DNA of 54,613 bases from Spirochaetales bacterium (lineage in GTDB: Bacteria > Spirochaetota > Spirochaetia > JC444 > Marispirochaetaceae): assembly GCA_016935695.1 (NCBI GenBank), contig JAFGQL010000126.1, positions 1 to 54,613 on the forward strand, given 5' to 3'. The number at the start of each line of letters is the position of its first letter. Position 1 is the stretch's first letter. Positions 29,090 through 36,650 of the stretch are shown piece by piece. The notes beneath the pieces are model-generated. The model saw only the letters and a program-made list of their open reading frames with translations, did no database searches and was not told the DNA's origin. The position numbers were made by a program, and so were the translations under genes.

Positions 29090-29789
29090 TCCCGCTGAAG
29101 CAGCGCCAGCCTTCTCTGTCCAGACTCATAACACAGGCAGCCCCTTCCCTGTCAAAATACCATGAGAGGCCCATTGGCAGCTCGGCCTGTCCGCTGCGTA
29201 TGTCAATTCCCGGGCCGAAGGGATTAGCCGGGAACAACACAGGGGGGACCCCGGACAAGGGAGTTTCTTCCGGGAAAAAGACAACCCTTGTTTCTACAAG
29301 GGGCGGATACGACGGGAGGACACCGGTGTATGCGAGTACGAGAGCAATTTCCCCGGTATTGCATAACCAGGGATTACCTTCGCCTGCTTTCAGAAAACGG
29401 TCCTGCAAGGCCCTTACATCCAGCTGTTCAACCGGAAGGCCGTTACGGTACAGACTGCGCAGGACCACACCAAGCGCTCCCTGCTCCCATGAAAGCTTAA
29501 GTACTCCCTTATGAAAATCTGACGGGAAGAAGCCCGCAGCGCATACCCCCGTCCCGGGGATCCGGGCCAGGACAGGCACATTAGCGCTTTTCCCGATACT
29601 CAGGCTTGTCGAAGAACCCGACAGGATCTGTCCATCTTCATCAGGCAGCAGAAACTCAAATTGCTCAGGAACACCTGCAGGCAGAAAACCCGGAAACGGT
29701 TCAACCTGAACATGCAGCTCAATATACGAGGACAGGAAGCTGCAGCCGGGAAATGCGGCCACGAGGACAAGGAGAACAAAAACTTTCAT
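29058..29789 (-). CDS. Lipoprotein of unknown function
   Basis: 243 residues from ATG 29789, with signal MKVFVLLVLVAAF and lipobox FPGC. Beta-rich mature part without a recognised domain; proline-rich loops. TACTAT ends 8 nt before the ATG with a poor -35, and no Shine-Dalgarno is visible. Its 3' end overlaps the convergent M24 gene by 32 nt. Confidence 0.7.
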   Translation of the reverse strand: MKVFVLLVLVAAFPGCSFLSSYIELHVQVEPFPGFLPAGVPEQFEFLLPDEDGQILSGSSTSLSIGKSANVPVLARIPGTGVCAAGFFPSDFHKGVLKLSWEQGALGVVLRSLYRNGLPVEQLDVRALQDRFLKAGEGNPWLCNTGEIALVLAYTGVLPSYPPLVETRVVFFPEETPLSGVPPVLFPANPFGPGIDIRSGQAELPMGLSWYFDREGAACVMSLDREGWRCFSGTSGWRVSGCW

Positions 29790-29885
29790 ACAACCGGATA
29801 GTACCGCCTGAAAGGCATTGGCACTTTCACGAATGCTGCTGAACACCGGCTATTCTCCGTTCTGCCATTGACGGCATATTTCGGT

Positions 29886-29908
29886 AAAAAATGTTCGGGA
29901 CATTTTTT
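29886..29908. repeat. Near-perfect palindrome between divergent genes
   Basis: AAAAAATGT-TCGGG-ACATTTTTT, a 9-bp perfect inverted repeat with a 5-nt centre. It lies about 20 bp upstream of the -35 for the 467-residue protein gene and about 95 bp upstream of the divergent lipoprotein start. No gene ends here, so an operator is more likely than a terminator. Confidence 0.6.
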
Positions 29909-29929
29909 TCATGAAAACTCTGCTACTCG

Positions 29930-29958
29930 TTGAAGGTTAGCTTAAACTGTTGCATAAT
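29930..29958 (+). promoter_or_regulatory. Promoter of the 467-residue protein gene (leaderless)
   Basis: TTGAAG-N17-CATAAT with 8 nt to ATG 29967 and no Shine-Dalgarno. Confidence 0.55.
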
Positions 29959-29966
29959 AAATATGT

Positions 29967-31370
29967 ATGAGCGACGATTTTGTGTTTGACCTGGAAAAAG
30001 CCATAGAAGCCCAGCGTGATTACCTGGACAAGGAACGCTTGCCAAAAATTCGCGACCTGTTCAGAACCTTTCACGCGAATTTCATGAGCCTGTATAATGT
30101 GCTCTTAAAAAAAGGCCAGATCGGGGAAGACCCCTACAAGGCAGACACGAAGATTTCCGAGGTACAGGCCCCCGACGCGTCGCCCTTTCTGGAAAACGAA
30201 AAAAACGAGAAGATGTCCATCCGACTGTCCCAGTTTGAATCCCAGCTTGATTTCCTGAACAATTACTATCAGTTCAGTGCCGAGTTTTTGTCTATGAAGC
30301 GCCTGAAAGGCATAACAGAACTTATCAACTATATTCAATGGGCAAAGCTCTCGGAGAATTCCACCAGCACAAACACCCGGGCAACTGCGGAAATGGTGAA
30401 CAAGGTACGCCAGGGAACCGACCCTCTCTCGGCAAACATCATCAACGATGCGGTAAACCAGCTCGCCAAAATATCATCCCAGCTTCTTACCCACTTCAAG
30501 GAACTCACCGCTTTTCAGAGGGAATTCTACAAACGGGAGGTACGTGAACGGGTCCTGCATAAAATATCGGTTCCCGACGGCAGCCCCGGAGAACGGCATG
30601 AAGCAGCGGTAAAAAAAATTAAACGCGCCTTCGCCGAAGAAATGTCGGATGAACCCTATTATCCGGAATTAATAGACGAGATTCTTCAGGAGGAATACGC
30701 GGAAAATTCATCCCAGCTGAAGGATGAACTCCTCAAGCGGCTGTATCCCCAGATTCAGGAAAAAAAGGAAGAAAAAAAAGACGATTACAAAGGACTTCTC
30801 CTGGATGCCATCCGCCAGTTGTCAGCCGCAAGCCTGCACCTGGATAAAACCATCCAGAAACTGAATGAAAGTCTCATGCTCATCAAACAAAAACGAGTTA
30901 CTATTAGCGAACGGTTCAGGAACTGGCTGAAAAGCCTGGTACAAAAGAAAGACGAAGCGAATATTTTGCCAGTTGAAGTTTTTGACGAACGCACCGCCAT
31001 TTCTAAAACCGTTAAAGTCAATTACGACCAGTTCATACAGAATGTAAGCAAAACCGCGAAGATATTATCGGTGCTGTCGTCCAAGGTCAGTTCAACTTAT
31101 ATGCGGCTGGAAAATGCGGAAGACGACAAGGTGTTTGAATTCCTTTCCGGGCAGATTGTCGAACTGGAGAAAATGCTGAACCTGTTGCCGGCATTGGATG
31201 TGTACTTCAAAAGCGAAGTGCCAAGAGAAAGCAGAGGCAGAATGAAAGGCATAAAGCTGGAAATCAACGCCATAAAGAACATTCTCATCAAAGTAAAACA
31301 AAAACGCCACGAATACGTGGCGAAAAAAGACGAAGAAGAACAGCTGAAAAAGCTGGGAATAAAAATCTGA
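29967..31370 (+). CDS. Cytosolic helical/coiled-coil protein of unknown function
   Basis: 467 residues with no signal peptide or membrane segment. Almost entirely charged helical sequence, with heptad-like stretches near residues 85-200 and 265-310, and a run KKEEKKDD near 265-275. The C-terminus is highly basic. I do not recognise a family. Monocistronic, with a predicted leaderless promoter and a palindrome upstream. Convergent with the aromatic-biosynthesis fusion, 3 nt between stops. Confidence 0.75.
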   Translation: MSDDFVFDLEKAIEAQRDYLDKERLPKIRDLFRTFHANFMSLYNVLLKKGQIGEDPYKADTKISEVQAPDASPFLENEKNEKMSIRLSQFESQLDFLNNYYQFSAEFLSMKRLKGITELINYIQWAKLSENSTSTNTRATAEMVNKVRQGTDPLSANIINDAVNQLAKISSQLLTHFKELTAFQREFYKREVRERVLHKISVPDGSPGERHEAAVKKIKRAFAEEMSDEPYYPELIDEILQEEYAENSSQLKDELLKRLYPQIQEKKEEKKDDYKGLLLDAIRQLSAASLHLDKTIQKLNESLMLIKQKRVTISERFRNWLKSLVQKKDEANILPVEVFDERTAISKTVKVNYDQFIQNVSKTAKILSVLSSKVSSTYMRLENAEDDKVFEFLSGQIVELEKMLNLLPALDVYFKSEVPRESRGRMKGIKLEINAIKNILIKVKQKRHEYVAKKDEEEQLKKLGIKI

Positions 31371-31373
31371 TAT

Positions 31374-33269
31374 TTATACCCGGTATTCTCCGAGAACCCT
31401 GAAAGTAAGTGCTTCCTCTTTTAAAAGGCCGATTGCCCGTTCGTAATTCCCTGCGGCATCGGGGATATCAACATCAAGATAAAACATATACTCCCATGGT
31501 TTACCTGGAATCGGCCGTGATTCCAGTTTGGTCATGTTCACGCCGTTTTCGGCAAGTATCTTGAGACAGATGAACAGGGCACCTGGTTTATTCCCGGTCG
31601 AAAACACAAAGGAGGCCTTGTTCGCGCTGGTAACGGTAAAGGCGTCGGTCCTGGCAAGAATAAAAAACCGCGTGTAATTCCGGGGATTTGTCTCTATTCC
31701 TGCCTTTAGTATTTCCATCCCGTAATAGGCCGCTGCCTCCGCACTGGCAATCGCCGCCTGCTTTGTATTGCCCTGCTCCTTGATGTATTTCACCGAACCG
31801 GCCGTGTCGTAATGGGATTCAGGCCGAGCCTTGGGCATGGCTTTCAGAAACCGGGTACACTGGGCCAGACCTTGAGGATGTGAATACACCACCTCGATGT
31901 CATCTATGGCCGTACCGGGAAACCCGATAAGATTGTGCTCGATGCGGATCTTTTTTTCCCCGATGATCTGGATGTCGGTAAAATTCAGCAGATTGTCATA
32001 ATTTTCATGGATCGATCCCCCAAGGGTGTTTTCGATGGGAACGACGCCGTAATCGACCTCACCTTTCAGAACGCTTTCAAAGACTGTCTGAAAATCCGGC
32101 AAAGGCACACTTTCCGGTTCCTGCCGGATAAAATAGGTATTCACTGCCCGTTCCGAGTACGCACCGTGCTCGCCCTGATACCCGACCCTGGGGTGCATTC
32201 TCAATACACCCGGACCGCCCTTTACTTCCGATGCCGCCGACAACGAAAATGGCAGCTGTTCAATCTCTTTACCCAATACCGGCGCGAGTGCCTTGATATC
32301 CCGCATGAGTTTTTCCAGCTGTTCGGGATACAGGGATTGGGCGCCGTCTGACATGGCCTTTTCCGGCTGGGGATGCATCTCTATAATCAGACCGTCGGCA
32401 CCCGCCGCGATTCCCGCAAGGGCCATCGGCAGAACCTTGTCCCGTATGCCCGTCGCGTGGCTCGGGTCGACTATTACAGGCAGATGGCTGAGTTTCTTTA
32501 CAACCGGAATGGCGGATAGATCAAGGGTGTTTCTGGTGTAGGTTTCAAAGGTCCGGATTCCCCGCTCGCACAGGATAACATCCTCTGTGCCGTGGGCAAG
32601 AATATACTCGGCAGCCATGAGCCATTCCTCGATAGTCGCGGCGAATCCCCGTTTCAGGATCACCGGCTTCCCCATGGCGCCCACTTTTTTAAGCAGCTCG
32701 AAATTCTGCATGTTCCGGGTACCGATCTGGATTACATCTGCGTATTCTTTCAGGAGGTCGCAATGATCACCGGAAACGATCTCCGTCGCCACCGGCAGCC
32801 CCACGGATTCCCCCGCTTCCTTCAGTAGCTTGAGGCCTTCTTCCCCCATACCCTGGAATGCGTAGGGAGATGTCCGCGGTTTGTATGCGCCCCCCCGCAG
32901 CATGACACCCCCGGCTTCCCGGACCAGACGCGCAGATTCCATGATTTGCTCGCGGGACTCGATGGAACAGGGGCCGGCAATCACCGTAATTCGGGGGCCG
33001 CCGATTTTAATACCGCCGACCGATACTATGGTGTCGTCTTTTTTCAGTTCTCTGGACGTAAGTTTATAGGGCTTCGAAATGGGCAGAACCCGTTCCACGC
33101 CGGGAAGCAGCTCAACTTCCCGGTGATCGATGGAAACGGTACCCACGACGCCAAGGATTGTCTCTTCCTCGCCGACGATTTCCTTTATTTTCATTCCCTT
33201 CCCTTCCAGGAAGGTATAAATTGACCGCTTGTCGGCCGCTTTAATGGCGTTATGTAATACTATGATCAT
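31374..33269 (-). CDS. DAHP synthase-prephenate dehydratase-ACT fusion
   Basis: 631 residues. Residues 1-75 form the small ferredoxin-like N-terminal domain of type I-beta DAHP synthases. Residues about 90-335 are the synthase barrel (AGPCSIES at 98-105, GGAYKPRTSPYAFQG, QIGTRNMQNF, VIVDPSHATG), which joins phosphoenolpyruvate and erythrose 4-phosphate. After a short linker, residues about 361-545 are prephenate dehydratase (GYQGEHGAYSE, VPIENTLGGSI, NYTRFFI with the catalytic TRF), and about 552-631 an ACT domain with GALF and ESRP, the usual phenylalanine-binding motifs. So the first shikimate step and the phenylalanine branch step are joined with one allosteric module. ATG 33269 sits 8 nt after a canonical promoter. 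Confidence 0.95.
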   Translation of the reverse strand: MIIVLHNAIKAADKRSIYTFLEGKGMKIKEIVGEEETILGVVGTVSIDHREVELLPGVERVLPISKPYKLTSRELKKDDTIVSVGGIKIGGPRITVIAGPCSIESREQIMESARLVREAGGVMLRGGAYKPRTSPYAFQGMGEEGLKLLKEAGESVGLPVATEIVSGDHCDLLKEYADVIQIGTRNMQNFELLKKVGAMGKPVILKRGFAATIEEWLMAAEYILAHGTEDVILCERGIRTFETYTRNTLDLSAIPVVKKLSHLPVIVDPSHATGIRDKVLPMALAGIAAGADGLIIEMHPQPEKAMSDGAQSLYPEQLEKLMRDIKALAPVLGKEIEQLPFSLSAASEVKGGPGVLRMHPRVGYQGEHGAYSERAVNTYFIRQEPESVPLPDFQTVFESVLKGEVDYGVVPIENTLGGSIHENYDNLLNFTDIQIIGEKKIRIEHNLIGFPGTAIDDIEVVYSHPQGLAQCTRFLKAMPKARPESHYDTAGSVKYIKEQGNTKQAAIASAEAAAYYGMEILKAGIETNPRNYTRFFILARTDAFTVTSANKASFVFSTGNKPGALFICLKILAENGVNMTKLESRPIPGKPWEYMFYLDVDIPDAAGNYERAIGLLKEEALTFRVLGEYRV

Positions 33270-33277
33270 ATAGCCAA

Positions 33278-33306
33278 AAGCTATGTGACATACAGGGCAA
33301 TGTCAA
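33278..33306 (-). promoter_or_regulatory. Promoter of the DAHPS-PDT gene (leaderless)
   Basis: TTGACA-N17-TAGCTT on the minus strand with 8 nt to ATG 33269; no Shine-Dalgarno. Confidence 0.55.
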
Positions 33307-33316
33307 GGGGAGGGCG

Positions 33317-34063
33317 TCAGCTCCCGCCTATCATATAGCGGACCTGCGCCATACCGTGAGCCCCTGGGCCGTTTTGCCCGTCCAGACGGATAAGGTCCAT
33401 TCTGTTCTCAAACTCGTCATGAAGATAATCCGCGTATTTGAGTATTTTGGAAATATAATCAAGGGTCATTTTAGGAGCTCCGGTCTCGGTTACCCGTGTC
33501 CTGCCGGCATTATACATTGCCAGGCCGGCCACTTCGTTGCCCCCGACATCGAGGCAGTACCGCAGGTAATCCAGGCCCGTGGCAGTATTGACTTTTGGAT
33601 CGAAAAACTGCTCTTCAGACAAACCAGGAAAGGACCGTGAGTTCAACTGGAACAGCCCCCGGTCTACAGATGTTCTGTTGGCATTCACCGCTTTCGGGTT
33701 AAACCCGCTTTCGGCCCAGGCCAAGGAAAAAGCCAAAGGCAGGGGAATATCCTCTTTGGCCGCATACTCAAGAATCAAAGCTGCCACCTTTTTTGACCCA
33801 GTCACTTTTGCATAAAATTCCACGACTCTCTGCCGGGTCAGTTCCTGACGGAAAAAGTACAGTCCAAGATCCGTATCACCATGAAGGGTAAGATCGGCCG
33901 ACCGGGCATCAGCATCTGCGTGGTCCCGGGAACTGCGGTAATTCTCAACAGGAAGGACGATGTGGTTCTCATGGGCCGGGGCAGCACTTCCGACACCGGA
34001 GCCTTTTGAAAAAGCCGAAAACGTAAATCCTAAACCAAGATATGATAGCGGAATGATATACAT
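33317..34063 (-). CDS. Lytic transglycosylase (SLT domain)
   Basis: About 248 residues with an SLT-type lysozyme-like domain in the C-terminal half: the catalytic Glu in AWAESGFNP, then DRGLFQLN and the AMYNAG motif. It cleaves peptidoglycan glycan strands in the periplasm. The start is unclear. ATG 34063 lacks a proper Shine-Dalgarno and gives a signal peptide without basic residues. In the same frame a strong GGAGGG (34091-34096) is followed by ATC-ATT-ATC and then Lys-Arg-Trp, so a non-AUG start at 34084-34090 would give a better signal peptide. A TTG at 34126 has no ribosome-binding site. Probably exported. Confidence 0.85.
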   Translation of the reverse strand: MYIIPLSYLGLGFTFSAFSKGSGVGSAAPAHENHIVLPVENYRSSRDHADADARSADLTLHGDTDLGLYFFRQELTRQRVVEFYAKVTGSKKVAALILEYAAKEDIPLPLAFSLAWAESGFNPKAVNANRTSVDRGLFQLNSRSFPGLSEEQFFDPKVNTATGLDYLRYCLDVGGNEVAGLAMYNAGRTRVTETGAPKMTLDYISKILKYADYLHDEFENRMDLIRLDGQNGPGAHGMAQVRYMIGGS

Positions 34064-34195
34064 GAAGAATATCCAGCGTTTGATAATGATCCCTCCAGTA
34101 TTCTGTCTATTACTATAAGTTACCAAATTGAAATAGATTAGAACAGAAAATCCCTTGTTACATCAAGAGGACAAAACACTTCTACAGGTATTTTC

Positions 34196-34222
34196 TTGAC
34201 CGAATCCGCGTAAATTTATACT
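34196..34222 (+). promoter_or_regulatory. Possible promoter of the Hpt/response-regulator pair
   Basis: TTGACC and TATACT, 15 nt apart (short). Eleven nt separate the -10 from ATG 34234, so a leader of about 5 nt would result. Confidence 0.35.
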
Positions 34223-34233
34223 CTGTACACACA

Positions 34234-34554
34234 ATGAACCACGAAATCCTTGATCTTTCCCTTCTTGAATCACACATCGGCGATGCCGGGCTGGTCAGGG
34301 ATATTGTGGCAAAATATCTTGTCCATCTGGAGACACAGCTTATTACCTTAAAAGGTCTGTGCCCCTTCGAAGACCACACAGAGGAAATTCACCGTATTGC
34401 CCACTCAATCCGCGGCGGAACGGGAAACATCGGCGCCGCACAGATGCACAGGATAGCCTGGGATTTCGAACGGGAACTAAAGACGGGCAAGACTGATGCC
34501 TGCCCCGTATTTATAGAAAAATTATGGGAAGCCTTTATTACATTGAAGGAATAG
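34234..34554 (+). CDS. Histidine phosphotransfer (Hpt) protein
   Basis: A 106-residue single-domain Hpt. The phosphoacceptor is His57 in AHSIRGGTGNIGA, matching the family pattern HxxKGxxxxxG with Arg for Lys. It would shuttle phosphate between a hybrid kinase and response regulators in the cytosol. It lies 28 nt before a stand-alone receiver gene, which is a plausible partner. Confidence 0.85.
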   Translation: MNHEILDLSLLESHIGDAGLVRDIVAKYLVHLETQLITLKGLCPFEDHTEEIHRIAHSIRGGTGNIGAAQMHRIAWDFERELKTGKTDACPVFIEKLWEAFITLKE

Positions 34555-34582
34555 ATTACATTTAAACGGCAGGGGAGAAGCA

Positions 34583-34933
34583 ATGGCCAAGAGAGTATTA
34601 TACGCCGAAGATGAGTTCACCAACCGTAAGCTGCTGGAAATAAAACTCAAGAATTTCGGTATATCCTGCGATCTTGCCCAGGACGGGCTCAAAGCAATTG
34701 AACTGTTCAAGGAAAACCGCTACGACCTTGTCATTCTCGACCAGTATATGCCGGGACTGAACGGCGATCAGGTAGCCCGGAAAATCCGGGAAATCAATCC
34801 GGATGTACCCCTCATTGCCATAACCAGCGACGACGGCGAAATTCAGCGCTTGAATGAGGCGGGATTCAACGAAGTCTTTATCAAACCGCTCCGCGGTCAG
34901 CATTACATAGACGCAATAAAAAGCTACCTGTAA
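34583..34933 (+). CDS. Single-domain response regulator (CheY-like)
   Basis: A 116-residue receiver domain with the acidic pocket (Glu9, Asp10), phosphoacceptor Asp53 (LVILDQYMPG) and Lys101 (FIKPL). No output domain. GGGGAG lies 5 nt before the ATG. Paired with the Hpt gene as the end of a phosphorelay; the cognate kinase is not nearby. Confidence 0.9.
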   Translation: MAKRVLYAEDEFTNRKLLEIKLKNFGISCDLAQDGLKAIELFKENRYDLVILDQYMPGLNGDQVARKIREINPDVPLIAITSDDGEIQRLNEAGFNEVFIKPLRGQHYIDAIKSYL

Positions 34934-34944
34934 ATCTCCTGTCT

Positions 34945-34973
34945 TTTCCATGGAAATAACAGTGTGATACAAT
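34945..34973 (+). promoter_or_regulatory. Promoter of the oligopeptide-binding gene, with palindrome
   Basis: TTTCCA-N17-TACAAT with an extended TG and 6 nt to ATG 34980. The -35 lies in a perfect 12-bp palindrome TTTCCATGGAAA (34945-34956), a possible operator. Confidence 0.45.
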
Positions 34974-34979
34974 AAGGGT

Positions 34980-36650
34980 ATGGAGTTCATTATGACCGTA
35001 CGCCGTGTGTCGCTTGTTCTGTGTCTTTTCTTTTCAAGCATTTTTACTGTGTCTGTTATGGCCGAATCCCAGCAGCACCATCTGGTTGTCGCCTTCGGCA
35101 GCACCGATATCGTCTGGAACCCCCATCATTCAACCAGCGCAACAGAAGCACAGATATATACTGCCGTGTATGAAGGCCTTGTCACCTACCATCCCATTAC
35201 ACTTGAACCGGTACCGGGGGTCGCCGAATCATGGGAAGTGTCGGAAGACAGGCTCACTTATACCTTCCATCTCCGGCCTGACGCCCGTTACTGGAACGGC
35301 GACCGGGTGATCGCGGCCCATTTCCGGGACGCCTGGCTCAAATTCATCCGACCGGAAGAAGGGGCAGACTATTCATTTCTCCTTGATATCGTGAAAAACG
35401 CAAGAACCTACAGAAACGGCGGCCTCGACGATCCTGAGCAGATAGGGATCAAGGCTCTTTCGGACACGGTTCTGGAAGTAACCCTGGATTCACCGGCGGG
35501 ACATTTCCTGAAAGTCCTGGCGCATCACAGCTTTGCACCTGTCCACCCCGATTTTTTGGCCCTCGACGACTGGACCCAGTCGCCTTCCATTATTTCCAAC
35601 GGTCCGTTTACTATTGTCGAGAAAACAGAAGAAGCGATCGAAATGGTAAAAAACGATCTCTACTGGGACGCGGACAAGGTGAGCACCGAGCGGCTCTCCA
35701 TTATTCTCTCTTCTGATCATGAAGACCTTACCAGACGGTTTAACAACAAGGAAATTCACTGGACAACAAATTTTCAGTACAGCCTTTTGGAAGACCCGGA
35801 AAAAACATTCATCCTGAACCCCCAGTTTGCTACAAGTTACTTTTTTTTCAACTGCAGAAGCACGCCCTGGAATGACAGCAAGGTCCGGACCGCCCTCAAT
35901 CTTCTTGTAGACTGGAGCAGTGTGCGGAACGAGGAACGGATGTATCTGCCTTCATCTACCGTGATCCCCGACATCAGCGGATATCCGGAGGTCAAGGGTG
36001 TCGAAACCCGGGATAAGGAAAAAGCCCTCGAACTCCTTTCGGAAGCAGGATACCCAAAGGGAAAAGGTCTTGCCGACCCGGTAATATTGATCCTTCCGGT
36101 AGAAGAGCACAGGGGGTTCGCCCAGGCGATGAAAAGCGCCTGGGAAGAAGAACTGGGTATTACAGTGTCTGTCCGGGAGATTCCCTTCAGGGAGTACTAC
36201 AACGCCATAGAAGGTGATGACTACACACTTGGCCTCATGAGCTGGATCGGCGATTATCCCGACCCTCTCACCTTTTTGCAGATGTGGGTTTCTGACAGCA
36301 ACCTGAATAAGGGCCGGTATGTAAACCCCGAATACGACAGGATTATCGGACAAGCAATTGCCGCCCAGGGACTCGAACGCTATACCCTGCTTGCCGAAGC
36401 GGAAACCCTCATTCTATCAGAATCAGCGATCATCCCCTACAAACACGAACCGGCCCTGAACGCGGTACATATCGACACCCTGCAATACTGGATGTTCAAT
36501 CCCCTGGATATTCATCCCTTCAAATACATGCGGTACTATCTTCCGCCCCTCATTCCCAATACCGTCCGTCTTCCTGGCGATGTCAGTCCCGGGGAGTCCG
36601 GCCGTACAATGAACCCAGTTCCCGTATGGTTGCCGCGACCTGCCCGTTAA
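34980..36650 (+). CDS. Oligopeptide ABC transporter substrate-binding protein
   Basis: 556 residues of the OppA/DppA (SBP_bac_5) family. A signal peptide ends near SVMAES; the family pattern TYTFHLRPDARYWNGD is visible near residue 100. It binds peptides in the periplasm for an ABC importer; no permease genes are adjacent. Two starts compete: ATG 34980 directly after the promoter (leaderless), or ATG 34992 with GGAG 6 nt upstream. The last 68 nt overlap the convergent malQ gene, so the C-terminal tail (PVPVWLPRPAR) is probably a read-through extension rather than conserved sequence. Confidence 0.88.
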   Translation: MEFIMTVRRVSLVLCLFFSSIFTVSVMAESQQHHLVVAFGSTDIVWNPHHSTSATEAQIYTAVYEGLVTYHPITLEPVPGVAESWEVSEDRLTYTFHLRPDARYWNGDRVIAAHFRDAWLKFIRPEEGADYSFLLDIVKNARTYRNGGLDDPEQIGIKALSDTVLEVTLDSPAGHFLKVLAHHSFAPVHPDFLALDDWTQSPSIISNGPFTIVEKTEEAIEMVKNDLYWDADKVSTERLSIILSSDHEDLTRRFNNKEIHWTTNFQYSLLEDPEKTFILNPQFATSYFFFNCRSTPWNDSKVRTALNLLVDWSSVRNEERMYLPSSTVIPDISGYPEVKGVETRDKEKALELLSEAGYPKGKGLADPVILILPVEEHRGFAQAMKSAWEEELGITVSVREIPFREYYNAIEGDDYTLGLMSWIGDYPDPLTFLQMWVSDSNLNKGRYVNPEYDRIIGQAIAAQGLERYTLLAEAETLILSESAIIPYKHEPALNAVHIDTLQYWMFNPLDIHPFKYMRYYLPPLIPNTVRLPGDVSPGESGRTMNPVPVWLPRPAR

